64,000 nt of DNA from Cyanobacteria bacterium SIG30 (GCA_015152475.1 SUTW01000002.1:1-64000); one strand, 5' to 3'; counted from the first letter of the stretch, positions 24,236-32,965 are shown. Notes: a model not told the origin generated them from the letters alone. Numbers and translations are program-made.

Positions 24236-24760
24236 TTAGCCTCCAAAAAGCTTTTTGATACCATTGCCGATACCTTTTATGACGCTTCCGACACCTTTTG
24301 CAATTTTACTAACAGCGCCACCAATTGCTTTACCGATTGTACCACCGCAGATTGCGCCAAGAACACCACCAACTACGGTACCTATACCAGGGCAAATCGC
24401 ACTACCTATTGCTGCACCCTTAGCGGCACCCCAAATACCACCACCAATTGTGCCGGCTCCTTTTAGGACTTTTGTACCAACACCTTCTTGTTCTTGTTCT
24501 TGTTCTTGTGGTTGTTCTTGAACTTGAGTTTCTTCTGTTGGTACTAAGTCATTATAAATGTCACCATATGGATTTTGATAAGGCGGCATTGTACCAAAAA
24601 TGTTATCACATTGTGGACAATTCTGAACCTGTGGTTGTGCATATACTGAAAGCACTTCATGTGCTAATTCGTGACAACTGCCTGTTGTTGGTTGTTGGAC
24701 ATATCCGTGATGTCCATGGTGTCCGTGTCTGTGGACTGGTGGATGTTCGATCATGTGCAT
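24236..24760 (-). CDS. His-rich, glycine-zipper protein
   Basis: 174 residues. The N-terminus is His-rich (HRHGHHGHHG), followed by two Cys and CPQC, then an acidic QEQEQEQE linker. From about residue 93 to the end the protein is almost only Gly, Ala, Ile, Val and Lys in GxxxG pattern (GAAKGAAIGSAICPGIGTVV; GGTIGKAIGGAV), ending in a cationic amphipathic helix (VIKGIGNGIKKLFGG). Such glycine zippers insert in membranes; the tail resembles pore-forming or antimicrobial peptides. There is no normal signal peptide. A membrane-inserting toxin, an envelope glycine-zipper protein or a metal-binding factor are all possible. RBS is GAGAG. A (TTCTTG)4 repeat encodes the Gln-Glu linker. Confidence 0.6.
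   Translation of the reverse strand: MHMIEHPPVHRHGHHGHHGYVQQPTTGSCHELAHEVLSVYAQPQVQNCPQCDNIFGTMPPYQNPYGDIYNDLVPTEETQVQEQPQEQEQEQEGVGTKVLKGAGTIGGGIWGAAKGAAIGSAICPGIGTVVGGVLGAICGGTIGKAIGGAVSKIAKGVGSVIKGIGNGIKKLFGG
24485..24508. repeat. hexanucleotide repeat (TTCTTG)4
   Basis: Four perfect tandem copies, encoding Gln-Glu repeats on the minus strand; unit changes keep the frame. Confidence 0.95.
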
Positions 24761-24793
24761 AATAAACTCTCTTTCTCTTTCTTGAATATACTC

Positions 24794-24838
24794 TTAAACA
24801 TGTAAACAATTTTTGTATATAAAAATTGCTTAAACATG
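24794..24838. promoter_or_regulatory. palindrome flanked by direct repeats
   Basis: CAATTTTT (24807-24814) and AAAAATTG (24821-24828) form an inverted repeat around GTATAT; CTTAAACATG occurs on both sides (24793-24802 and 24829-24838). It lies between the divergent glycine-zipper and agmatinase genes and looks like an operator. Confidence 0.5.
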
Positions 24839-24907
24839 CTATATTACATGGGGAAACACCTATTCTGTAAGGCTTATAATATATTTACAAAACTTAACAT
24901 TATACTA

Positions 24908-24916
24908 TGCTAATAT
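24908..24916 (+). promoter_or_regulatory. extended -10 of leaderless speB transcript
   Basis: TGC-TAATAT; six bases separate the hexamer from ATG 24923. No ribosome binding site is present. Confidence 0.65.
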
Positions 24917-24922
24917 GCCTAT

Positions 24923-25759
24923 ATGTTGAAAGGTCCTTTTTTAGATAAGAATTTTATAGGTTCACTTGATAATTTTGAAGAAAGCAAAGTTGTTATGCTT
25001 GGTATGCCTATGGATTCAACAGTTAGTAATCGTCCGGGGTCGCGTTTTGCGCCACAGTCTATTAGACTTGAAAGTATAGGAATCGAGACTTATTCACCAA
25101 CATTTGACAAAGATATGCAAGATGTTATGTTTTATGATGCCGGGGATTTAGATTTGCCTTTTGGTAATCCAAGAAGACAACTTGACATTATCCAAGAGAA
25201 TGTCAGAGAAATATATAATTCATCAAAAAAAGTTTTAGGTATTGGCGGCGAACATCTTGTAACACTTGCAGAAATTGAAGCAATAAAGGATTTTTATGGT
25301 AATTTAGCTGTTGTTCAATTCGATGCTCATACTGATTTAAGGGAAGCATATCTTGGTGAAAATTTGACGCATTCAGGTGTTATGAAACAAATTTCAAAAA
25401 TTGTTGGTTTTGAAAATATTGCTCAAATTGGTATTCGTTCTGGTGAAAAAGAAGAATTTGATTTGATGAAAAAATACAAAACACAAATTTTTGACCCTTC
25501 TGAACTTAAAAAATTTGAAGGTAAAAATATATTTTTAACTATCGATTTAGATGTTTTAGATTCTTCTCTGATGCGTGGAACTGGAACTCCTGAAGCTGGT
25601 GGTTTGACATACAGAGAACTTCTTAGATGGCTTTGTGAATTAAAAAAATATAATATTATAGGTGCCGACGTTGTGGAACTTGCGCCAGATATTGACCCAA
25701 GCAAAGTTTCAACTGCAAGCGCTTGCACTTTAATCAGAGAAGTTTTAATGCTTTATTAA
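24923..25759 (+). CDS. speB: agmatinase (ureohydrolase family)
   Basis: Hydrolyses agmatine to putrescine and urea with a binuclear manganese centre. The 278-residue protein has all metal ligands: H111 (GGEH), D134, H136 and D138 (DAHTD), D208 and D210 (DLDVLD). Agmatinase is preferred over arginase or formiminoglutamase because of length and the second gene for polyamine synthesis, speD, at 50406; this is inference. No arginine decarboxylase is in the window. Translation probably starts at the first base of a leaderless mRNA. Confidence 0.88.
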   Translation: MLKGPFLDKNFIGSLDNFEESKVVMLGMPMDSTVSNRPGSRFAPQSIRLESIGIETYSPTFDKDMQDVMFYDAGDLDLPFGNPRRQLDIIQENVREIYNSSKKVLGIGGEHLVTLAEIEAIKDFYGNLAVVQFDAHTDLREAYLGENLTHSGVMKQISKIVGFENIAQIGIRSGEKEEFDLMKKYKTQIFDPSELKKFEGKNIFLTIDLDVLDSSLMRGTGTPEAGGLTYRELLRWLCELKKYNIIGADVVELAPDIDPSKVSTASACTLIREVLMLY

Positions 25760-25776
25760 ACATGGGCTTTTAAGAT

Positions 25777-26058
25777 TTAAAATGGGACAACTCCATCTCG
25801 CATGAATCTGAATTGTTCATTTTCATCAATTTCAAGAGGCGGTTTTTCTTTTTCTTTTTCTAATCTTCTTTTTTCTTCTTGGGTTTCAGATTTTAATTCA
25901 ATAATTTTTTGTCCTTTTTCTCTGTTAAAAAAGTTGAATTTAAAACCATCTAAAAGACCATATTCTGTTTCTGCTTTATACATCCCAAAATTGATAGCAA
26001 AACAAGTTGGATTTGCTAAAAATAAAATCAAAAACAATGCAATAATAATCTTTTTCAT
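25777..26058 (-). CDS. small secreted protein, unknown
   Basis: 93 residues. Residues 1-21 form a signal peptide ending in CFA (IIIALFLILFLANPTCFA). The mature part is charged with a Lys/Glu-rich middle (EEKRRLEKEKEKPP) and no Cys. It follows coaE by 32 bases but has its own extended -10 (TGG-TAAAAT) seven bases before ATG 26058 and no ribosome binding site. Family not recognised. Confidence 0.6.
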   Translation of the reverse strand: MKKIIIALFLILFLANPTCFAINFGMYKAETEYGLLDGFKFNFFNREKGQKIIELKSETQEEKRRLEKEKEKPPLEIDENEQFRFMRDGVVPF

Positions 26059-26090
26059 AATTTATATTTTACCAAGAATTTATAAAACTA

Positions 26091-26651
26091 TCAAATAAGT
26101 TTAGATAAAATATTATCTATTTGTTGTTTTGTATCTTCAATAGTATTTTCATTTTTTATCACAAAATCACATTTATATATTTTTTCACTTTCATCCAATT
26201 GTGATTCAATACGTTTTTTTGCATGTTTAATTTCATAATTATTTCTTTTCAAAATCCTGTTTAACCTTATTTCTTTGTTTGCGCTAACAAAAATTATTTT
26301 ATCAAACATTTTTTCAAAATTTGCTTCAAATAAAAGTGGCACAATTGCAAAAACTATTTTTTCATTTTTATTTTCTTCAAAAAAATTTTCAATTTTTTGT
26401 TTTACTTTTGAATGAATTACTTTTTCTAGTTTATTTTTTTTATCAAAATCTTCAAACACAATTTCTGCAATTTTTTTTCTGTCATTAGTTTGGAATAAAT
26501 TAAAAATTTCTTCTTTTACTTTTTTATCATTTTCAAAAATTTCTTTTGATATTTTGTCTGCACAAATAGTTTTGAAATTTTGTTCAATTAAAATTTCTTC
26601 AACTAAACTTTTTCCTGAGCCGATGTTGCCTGTAATGCCTACTTTTAACAT
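26091..26651 (-). CDS. coaE: dephospho-CoA kinase
   Basis: Catalyses the last step of coenzyme A synthesis, phosphorylating dephospho-CoA. The 186-residue protein has the P-loop GNIGSGKS (8-15), the lid region, and a conserved VPLLFEANFE motif near residue 104. Length is typical. No ribosome binding site; TAAAAT lies exactly six bases before ATG 26651, so a leaderless mRNA is predicted. Confidence 0.93.
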   Translation of the reverse strand: MLKVGITGNIGSGKSLVEEILIEQNFKTICADKISKEIFENDKKVKEEIFNLFQTNDRKKIAEIVFEDFDKKNKLEKVIHSKVKQKIENFFEENKNEKIVFAIVPLLFEANFEKMFDKIIFVSANKEIRLNRILKRNNYEIKHAKKRIESQLDESEKIYKCDFVIKNENTIEDTKQQIDNILSKLI

Positions 26652-26657
26652 AACTTT

Positions 26658-26663
26658 ATTTTA
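26658..26663 (-). promoter_or_regulatory. -10 box of leaderless coaE transcript
   Basis: TAAAAT on the minus strand, six bases from ATG 26651; the -35 region is weak. Confidence 0.5.
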
Positions 26664-26711
26664 TAACAAAAATGTTGTATAATTAAAACATAAGTTTAGG
26701 AGGAGAAAAAT

Positions 26712-27434
26712 ATGTCTAATCCAATGTTCAATAAAATTAATACAATGGAAGCAGTTATTGATGAAAAAGGGTCAATGACAATTCAAGGTGCTTGTCTTAA
26801 AACTGGTTTTTTATTGCTTTTAGCATTAGTTTCAGCACTTGTTACTTGGAATTTAGTTATTAATGGTTTTACAGACAAGGCTTCAATGCTTGCATTTGGC
26901 GGGATTATTGTTGGTTTTATTGCTGTTATATGTGCATCTTTTAAAAAACAATTTTCTTACATAATTGCACCTATTTATGCGCTTGCTGAAGGCTTGTCGC
27001 TTGGTGCAATTTCTGCAGTGTACAATAATTATGCAAACGGTATAGTTATACAGGCGGTTCTTGCAACATTAATTACTTTATTTGCAATGTTGTTTTTATA
27101 TTCTTCAGGTTTAATAAAAGTGACAAAAACATTTTTAAAAGTTGTTTATATTGCAACAGCTTCTATATTTATCTTTTATTTAATTACAACCTTGGCATAT
27201 TATTTTAAAATTACATTTCTGGCACCGCTTGTTGGTGCGTATGACAATGTTTTTGTTATATGCGCGGTAATTGTTATTGCTGCTTTTAATTTGATTGTTG
27301 ATTTTTATTTTATAGAACAGGGTGCAAATTCTTATTTTCCTAAATATATGGAATGGTATAGTGCACTTGGTCTTATGGTGACAATCGTATGGCTTTATAT
27401 TGAATTTTTAAGATTATTTAGCAAAAGAAGATAA
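26712..27434 (+). CDS. BAX inhibitor-1/YccA family membrane protein
   Basis: 240 residues with seven predicted membrane helices between about residues 28 and 235 and the family hallmarks: a soluble N-terminus, APIYALAEGLSLGAIS in helix 3 and a polar C-terminus. Bacterial members behave as pH-sensitive calcium leak channels or modulators of membrane protease FtsH; the exact role here is not shown. A strong RBS (AGGAGG) is present, and TATAAT lies about 30 bases upstream. The recJ gene follows after three bases, so the two are co-transcribed. Confidence 0.9.
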   Translation: MSNPMFNKINTMEAVIDEKGSMTIQGACLKTGFLLLLALVSALVTWNLVINGFTDKASMLAFGGIIVGFIAVICASFKKQFSYIIAPIYALAEGLSLGAISAVYNNYANGIVIQAVLATLITLFAMLFLYSSGLIKVTKTFLKVVYIATASIFIFYLITTLAYYFKITFLAPLVGAYDNVFVICAVIVIAAFNLIVDFYFIEQGANSYFPKYMEWYSALGLMVTIVWLYIEFLRLFSKRR

Positions 27435-27437
27435 TAA

Positions 27438-29759
27438 ATGATTAAAAGAAGCTGGAAAATTAAAGAAATCAATAATGATTCGGGACTTTCAGATTACATT
27501 AAAAGTCTCGTTTTAAGAAGGCTTCTTTTAAACAGGGGTATTGAAAAAAAAGTTGATGCCGAGAATTTTTTAAATCCTAAAAAAACAAATTATGTTTCAC
27601 CTTATGCTTTTGTTGATATGGAAGTTGCCATATCAAGAATTATAAGTGCAATAGAAGCAAATGAAAAAATCTTAATTTGGGGTGATTTTGATGCAGATGG
27701 TGTAACTTCAACGGCACTTTTGCATAAAGTCTTTTCTAAGATAGGTGCAAATTTTACCCATTTTATTCCTAACCGTAAAGATATGGGTCATGGGTTAAAT
27801 TCAAAAAAACTAATCGAATTTATAAGCAGAGAAAAAGTTAAACTTGTTATAACGGTTGATTGCGGTATTTCAAATGTAAAAGAAGCAAAACTTTTAAAAA
27901 ATTTAAAAGTTGATTTAATTATAACTGATCATCACAAAATGGAGGGCGAGATTCCTTGTGCGTATGCAATAATTAACGCTAATGCGCCGAATAAAATTGA
28001 AGAAAGGTTAGATTTATCTGAAATTAAAAGTTTATGCAATTTGGCAGGTGTTGGTGTTGCTTTTAAATTGGCGCAAGCCCTTATTGAAAAGTGTCCAATT
28101 TTAAAAGGGATTGAAGAAGAATTATTATGTTTGGCTTGTGTTGGCACAATTTCTGACCTTGTTCCTTTATTTGGTGAAAATAGAAAAATTGCAACTGAGG
28201 GGTTAGAATTTATAAATGCCAAAAAACACAAAGGAATCTCTAAATTATTTGAAATGGTTGGAAAACAAGGTGTTATAACAAGCACAGATATTGCTTTTGT
28301 GCTTACGCCAAGGATAAATGCAATGGGCAGATTATCTGATGTCAAAGCGCCTTTTGAACTTTTGTGCGAAGAAAATCCTAATAATTTTCAAGAAAATATT
28401 GAAACATTAAATAATTACAATAAAATCAGACAAGCTTTATGCGAAGAAACATTGTCTGAAGTTCTTGAAATTGCAAAAAAAGATAAAAATAAAGCCATAA
28501 TCCATTTTAATCCTGATTGGAATATTGGAATAATCGGAATTGTTGCATCGGGTATAGTTGAGGCAACTTCGAAACCGGTCTTTTTAATGACATCTGGTGA
28601 AAATGGTCAAATCAGATGTTCTATAAGAAGCCCAAAAGGCTATAATGTTTATGAAATTTTAAAACACAACAAAGACATTTTTCAGGGTTTTGGTGGTCAC
28701 GCTCTTGCTGGCGGTTTTTCATTTGATAGCAATGAAATTTCTTTTGAGCAAGTAAAGATAAAAATTCTAAACACAATAAAAGAACTCTACGGAGGTATTT
28801 TAATTGATAATTCAATTGAATATGATATTGAGCTTGAAACAACAGATTTAAGTGAAGATTTGCTTAAAGAAATAAAAATACTAGAACCATTTGGTGAAGG
28901 AAACCCGGCGCCACTTTTCTGTATTAAAGATACCAATTATTTTTCTCATAAATTTGTTGGCAAAGAAACTAAACATTTAAAACTTGAATGCAAAAAAGAT
29001 AATTCAATTTTGAATTGCGTATGGTGGCAAAAGGATAAATTTAATCAGACAGGAGTTATAGATTTATTATTTGTGCCAAAATTAAATATTTTTAATGATA
29101 TCAGAACTATTCAACTTGAACTTATTGATGTGTATTCAAAAACGCAAAATGATATCAAGATTTATGACCATAGAAAAAAGGATAATATTTTTCCGCAAAT
29201 TAATGATTATCTAAAAAAAGATGGGATTAATCTTAAAGTTTATGCAAAAAAACAAGTAACTTTTGAAAATATTAAAGGATATGAAACCATTTTAAAAAAA
29301 GTAAATGATGAAAATGGCAACGAGAATGGAATTATGTTTTTTGATTATCCATCTAATATTGAAGAATTTAAAGAAATATTCAAACAAAACGATTATAAAA
29401 AAATTCATTTATTGGCTGAAAATTTTGCATACGATATTGAATTTTACATAAAAAATCTTTTAGGAATGCTTAAATATGCTCATAACAAAAAGCAGGGCGA
29501 CATAAATATTTCAAAAATGGCAGAATTATTAGGTGTTAATTACGATTTTGTTCAAGTTGTTTTTGAAATTTTCGAGCACGAAGGAGCTATAAAAATTTTA
29601 TCTGAAAACAAGATAGAATTTATTAAGTCGATTCCTGTTGCGGATTTTAAAAATAATACTATGTATGAAATTTTAAATGATGAATTTCAAAAAATTTCAG
29701 AATTCAAAAAACTTTTGTCAGATTCGTCAGTTGACGAAATTTTGTCTTTTATTAATTAA
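27438..29759 (+). CDS. recJ: single-stranded-DNA-specific exonuclease RecJ
   Basis: RecJ degrades single-stranded DNA 5' to 3' in recombination and mismatch repair. The 773-residue protein has the DHH phosphoesterase motifs GDFDADGVTSTALL (motif I), TVDCGIS and TDHHK (motif III), the DHHA1 GGHALAGGFSF around residue 418, and an OB-fold like part around 450-560. The last 200 residues form an extra C-terminal domain, as in several cyanobacterial and Gram-positive RecJ proteins. It overlaps the convergent thioesterase gene by eight bases. Confidence 0.95.
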   Translation: MIKRSWKIKEINNDSGLSDYIKSLVLRRLLLNRGIEKKVDAENFLNPKKTNYVSPYAFVDMEVAISRIISAIEANEKILIWGDFDADGVTSTALLHKVFSKIGANFTHFIPNRKDMGHGLNSKKLIEFISREKVKLVITVDCGISNVKEAKLLKNLKVDLIITDHHKMEGEIPCAYAIINANAPNKIEERLDLSEIKSLCNLAGVGVAFKLAQALIEKCPILKGIEEELLCLACVGTISDLVPLFGENRKIATEGLEFINAKKHKGISKLFEMVGKQGVITSTDIAFVLTPRINAMGRLSDVKAPFELLCEENPNNFQENIETLNNYNKIRQALCEETLSEVLEIAKKDKNKAIIHFNPDWNIGIIGIVASGIVEATSKPVFLMTSGENGQIRCSIRSPKGYNVYEILKHNKDIFQGFGGHALAGGFSFDSNEISFEQVKIKILNTIKELYGGILIDNSIEYDIELETTDLSEDLLKEIKILEPFGEGNPAPLFCIKDTNYFSHKFVGKETKHLKLECKKDNSILNCVWWQKDKFNQTGVIDLLFVPKLNIFNDIRTIQLELIDVYSKTQNDIKIYDHRKKDNIFPQINDYLKKDGINLKVYAKKQVTFENIKGYETILKKVNDENGNENGIMFFDYPSNIEEFKEIFKQNDYKKIHLLAENFAYDIEFYIKNLLGMLKYAHNKKQGDINISKMAELLGVNYDFVQVVFEIFEHEGAIKILSENKIEFIKSIPVADFKNNTMYEILNDEFQKISEFKKLLSDSSVDEILSFIN

Positions 29760-30147
29760 TATTTTTTAAATTTTCAAAAGGCATTTTTCTGCATATTTTT
29801 TCAGTTTTTACATCAACTGCAACAACTTCGATGTTTGCTTCTGAAAGCACTTCGTCTGTTTCTTTTAATTTGATAACTTGTTTAAAAGTCATAGATATTT
29901 TTTTAGATGGAGCAACACTTGTTTCAATTATTAGGTTATCGTGGAGTCTTGCACTTTTTTTATATTTAATTTCAATATTTATTACAGGAAGTGCAATCCC
30001 GCCTTTTTCAATTTCTTTCATATTATAACCATTATCTTCGCAAAAAGCAGTTCTTGCCTGTTCACACCATCTTAAATATGTTCCATGCCAAGCAACACCA
30101 TAAGTATCTGTGTCTGCCCAATAAACTCTTGTTTCAAATTTATGCAC
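29752..30147 (-). CDS. YbgC/FadM-type acyl-CoA thioesterase
   Basis: 131 residues with a single hot-dog domain. The catalytic pattern Y-W-A-D-T-D-T-Y-G-V-A-W-H-G-T-Y-L (residues 9-25) has the active Asp and the conserved H-G-x-Y of the 4-hydroxybenzoyl-CoA thioesterase family. It hydrolyses acyl-CoA esters; the chain length is not predictable. Start is GTG 30147 with GAGGAT nine bases ahead. It may be co-transcribed with the preceding minus-strand genes. Confidence 0.88.
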   Translation of the reverse strand: MHKFETRVYWADTDTYGVAWHGTYLRWCEQARTAFCEDNGYNMKEIEKGGIALPVINIEIKYKKSARLHDNLIIETSVAPSKKISMTFKQVIKLKETDEVLSEANIEVVAVDVKTEKICRKMPFENLKNIN

Positions 30148-30186
30148 TTTAAAATCCTCTTTTTTGAGTTATTTTAGCATATTATA

Positions 30187-30579
30187 TTATTTTGTCCAAG
30201 GAAAAAGAACTCTTTTAACGTATCTGATACTGCTTTCTGAAAGTTTAGGTTTTTCACCTTTTTTATGACATAAATATAAAAGTGTTTGAAAATTTAAATC
30301 TTCACACCTGATAGTTGGTTCTTTTTTTGTTGTGTAAACACCAGTTATAAAAGGTTCTTCCATGTTGTCATTTGTTATTTTAAGTTCAAGAGAATAGCCT
30401 CTGTATTTACCTTTTTTAAGTTCAATTGTGTCGCCTTCACTTAGTTTTTTGATATAGGGTATGTCTAAAAACTTTTTGTATTTATCAACTACACCTTCAA
30501 CGTATGAAATTTCATTATCATTTTTGAGGTTTTTATATATGTCTTTATTTACTTTTAGATTGGCTTTAAAACTTATCAT
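30187..30579 (-). CDS. hypothetical protein
   Basis: 130 residues, strongly basic. It starts MISFKANLKVNKDIYKNL, a phrase close to the S-F-x-G/A motif seen near the N-terminus of the three proteins encoded at 15.3-23.1 kb. The middle is beta-rich (GDTIELKKGKYRGYSLELKI). No signal peptide, membrane helix or recognisable catalytic motif. It sits between the thioesterase and fumarase genes on the same strand with gaps of about 40 bases and may be in one operon. Function unknown. Confidence 0.65.
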   Translation of the reverse strand: MISFKANLKVNKDIYKNLKNDNEISYVEGVVDKYKKFLDIPYIKKLSEGDTIELKKGKYRGYSLELKITNDNMEEPFITGVYTTKKEPTIRCEDLNFQTLLYLCHKKGEKPKLSESSIRYVKRVLFPWTK

Positions 30580-30621
30580 TATACTGTTTTAAAACTCATA
30601 AAAAATTAAATTGCCTAAAAA

Positions 30622-31920
30622 TTAAATATTTTTTACAGTTAAAGGCATATCTTTAATTTCAAGTTTGTATATAGCCTCAGCACCTAAATCTTCAAAGGCA
30701 ACAACTTCACTTTTTAAAATGCAATCCTGCAAAAGACAAGCAACCCCACCTGTTGCTGTTAGGTATGGTTTTAAATCCTCTTGCCTGTCACCTTTGCCTA
30801 TTGTTGCAAAAACGCCATTGTCATAAAGAATTTTTGCATAATTGTCCATTCTTTTTGATGTTGTAGGCCCAACAGGTCCAATTACTTCATTGTCTTTTTT
30901 TGGAGCTGGTCCTGCATAAAAAATAAAAATATCTTTAAGATTTATTGGGAGTTTTTCTTCTTTTTTAATTAAGTCAACAAGTCTTTTGTGTGCCATATCT
31001 CTTGCGGTGTAAATAGTCCCACTTAAAAGAATTTTTTCTCCGATTTTTAGTTCTTTAAAATCTTCAAGATTATTTGTATTAATTTTTTTGTACTCTTTAT
31101 TTAAATCTATTTTTTTTGGCGTGAAATTATCTTCTTCAAATGTGATTTTATAATTTTGATTATCAAAATTTATATGTGCTTTTTTAAATCTTGAACTGTG
31201 ACAATTTATATTGACGCAAACTGGTAAATTCGCGATATGGGTTGATGTTGTGAGCATTTTTGCTTCAAAAACATCTTTTAAATTTATATCAACATCTTCA
31301 CCTTCAAAAAGAGCTTTTTTGGCTAATTCACATGAAGTTTCCAAAACTCCGCCAATTCCAACACCAATGCTTATAGGAGGGCATGCAAACTTTATTGCAT
31401 TTTTTGCTGTTTCTCTGATAAAATCAAAAATTTCTTCTTTACTTGCAGTTGGGTTAAACATTTTTATCTGGCAAGTATTTTCAGCCCCGCCACCTTTAAG
31501 TGCAAGCAGAATATTTATTTCATCTTCTTTAATAATTTTTGTATGAATAATTGCAGGCGTATTGTTTTTTGTGTTGTCTCTATTGTTTATCGCATCAATT
31601 ACAACTGATTTTCTGAAATAATTTTCTGTATAGCAATCACTTATTGCTTTATTTATAACATCTTCTATGTAATCGCCTTCTAATTTGATATTTTGTCCAA
31701 TTTCGATAAAAACAACCACCTGACCGCAATCTTGACATAGTGGTCTTGATTTTGTTTTGGCCAAATAAGCATTTTGCAATATTTCATTTTTTATATCTTC
31801 ATCACTATTGCAGTTTTTTATTTTTTCAAAGACACATAATGGTAAATTTATATTTGCATCTTTTGCTAATTTGTAAATAATTTTATATATTTCTTTTGTG
31901 TCTATAAGCTTGGTTCCCAT
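30622..31920 (-). CDS. class I fumarate hydratase (alpha and beta domains fused)
   Basis: Iron-sulfur dependent hydro-lyase, interconverting fumarate and malate. The 432-residue protein joins the alpha part (1-265) and beta part (270-432). Cluster ligand candidates are in SRPLCQDCGQ (C62, C65), GGGAENTCQ and FACPPISIG. The beta part has ARDMAHKR and GPTTSKRMD. L-tartrate dehydratase has the same architecture, so the substrate is inferred. TATAAT lies eight bases before ATG 31920 with TTGTTA 17 bases further on; there is no ribosome binding site, so the leader is absent or very short. Confidence 0.88.
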   Translation of the reverse strand: MGTKLIDTKEIYKIIYKLAKDANINLPLCVFEKIKNCNSDEDIKNEILQNAYLAKTKSRPLCQDCGQVVVFIEIGQNIKLEGDYIEDVINKAISDCYTENYFRKSVVIDAINNRDNTKNNTPAIIHTKIIKEDEINILLALKGGGAENTCQIKMFNPTASKEEIFDFIRETAKNAIKFACPPISIGVGIGGVLETSCELAKKALFEGEDVDINLKDVFEAKMLTTSTHIANLPVCVNINCHSSRFKKAHINFDNQNYKITFEEDNFTPKKIDLNKEYKKINTNNLEDFKELKIGEKILLSGTIYTARDMAHKRLVDLIKKEEKLPINLKDIFIFYAGPAPKKDNEVIGPVGPTTSKRMDNYAKILYDNGVFATIGKGDRQEDLKPYLTATGGVACLLQDCILKSEVVAFEDLGAEAIYKLEIKDMPLTVKNI

Positions 31921-31972
31921 ATAAGCAGATTATACTTTAAAATTGCAAATGTAACAATTACTTTTAATTAGT

Positions 31973-32000
31973 TTGACTTTTGGATAAATAAGAATATTAT
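31973..32000 (+). promoter_or_regulatory. promoter of near-leaderless transcript
   Basis: TTGACT (31973-31978), 16 bases, TATTAT (31995-32000); seven bases to ATG 32008. Confidence 0.65.
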
Positions 32001-32007
32001 TATAATT

Positions 32008-32277
32008 ATGAGGATGATACAAAAACTAAAAGGTTTGGAGAAGGCTATAGTATTTTTGCGTTGGGCAACTGATGCAGATTTTGGTCGTATAAAATATGTT
32101 GGCGAAGATTTTCTTGAATTTGAAGTTTTAGACCCAGACACAATGGAATTTAAAGAAAGCTTTTTAATAAATGCTCAATTAATTCTTGAAGTTATGATAA
32201 GTGGTCTTGAATTGTCTAGACTCGTCGCTGAGGTTTCAGCGAATCTTCCTTCTGGTTCAGAAATCGAATTTGATTAA
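32008..32277 (+). CDS. small hypothetical protein
   Basis: 89 residues, acidic. The central part (DFGRIKYVGEDFLEFEVLD and SFLINAQLILEVMI) alternates like a small beta-barrel, similar in pattern to Sm-like or SH3-like folds, but no family is recognised. It lacks a ribosome binding site; the promoter sits seven bases ahead. The kinase gene at 32289 follows after 11 bases in the same transcript. Confidence 0.65.
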   Translation: MRMIQKLKGLEKAIVFLRWATDADFGRIKYVGEDFLEFEVLDPDTMEFKESFLINAQLILEVMISGLELSRLVAEVSANLPSGSEIEFD

Positions 32278-32288
32278 AGGTAGCATTT

Positions 32289-32822
32289 ATGAAAAAGATT
32301 ATAGTTATATCGGGCAAACAATATTCAGGTAAAGATACTGTGGCTAAAATTTTGCTTGATAAATTTAAAAATTTTAAAAGAATTGGAATCGGTGACGCCA
32401 TAAAATATGAATATGGAGCGCAGAAAAATCTTACTTTTGAAGAAATAGAAAAAAATAAACACCTTTACCGAAGTGATTTAATTGCACTTGGCAACGAAGG
32501 CAGAACAAAAGACCCTGATTTTTGGCTTTATAAATTACTTGAAATGGAATCTGATATTATTGTTCCAGATATAAGGGTTGAACATGAGCTTGAAGTTTTT
32601 AAAAAACAAAATGCATTTTTATTAAGAGTTGAGGCAAGTTATGAGGCAAGAAGCAAAAGAGGAAATATTACAAACGCCAATGACATAACCGAAGTCGCCC
32701 TTGATAATTATGACGGCTGGGATTATGTCATTGAAAATAACAGTGATTATGAAACTCTCTTAAAATCTTCTGAATCGCTTATTAAATGTATTGAAAAATT
32801 TTATGCCCAAGACCAAGTTTGA
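32289..32822 (+). CDS. P-loop kinase resembling animal-type phosphomevalonate kinase
   Basis: 177 residues. P-loop GKQYSGKDT at the N-terminus, then a block reading LTFEEIEKNKHLYRSDLIAL and EGRTKDPDFW, then PDIRVEHELEVF, RVEAS...RSKRG and LDNYDGWDYVIEN. From memory, these line up along nearly the whole length with animal phosphomevalonate kinase (YK..R.DMI.WGEE.R..DP.FF; DTRR; LDN..FDWVIEN). Deoxynucleoside monophosphate kinases are the alternative. Substrate is open; no mevalonate-pathway gene is nearby. RBS AAAGG precedes ATG 32289. Confidence 0.7.
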   Translation: MKKIIVISGKQYSGKDTVAKILLDKFKNFKRIGIGDAIKYEYGAQKNLTFEEIEKNKHLYRSDLIALGNEGRTKDPDFWLYKLLEMESDIIVPDIRVEHELEVFKKQNAFLLRVEASYEARSKRGNITNANDITEVALDNYDGWDYVIENNSDYETLLKSSESLIKCIEKFYAQDQV

Positions 32823-32965
32823 CACATGTTTAAAAACATTTGTGCTTCTTCAACTTCGTCTTTAAGAACATTATTTCTGTATAATTGTTCCAAAACTATG
32901 TCGCTTGGCATTTGCCCAAGTTCAATCATTAAGCTTTCTTCTGCAAAATTTTCAAATTCGTTCAT
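32801..32965 (-). CDS. small acidic protein
   Basis: 54 residues from ATG 32965 with AAGAGG nine bases upstream, ending at TAA 32801. Acidic and helical (NEFENFAEESLMIELGQM; KDEVEEAQMFLNM). It overlaps the convergent kinase gene by 22 bases. No family recognised. The good ribosome binding site and residue composition support it, but the length makes it uncertain. Confidence 0.5.
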   Translation of the reverse strand: MNEFENFAEESLMIELGQMPSDIVLEQLYRNNVLKDEVEEAQMFLNMCQTWSWA

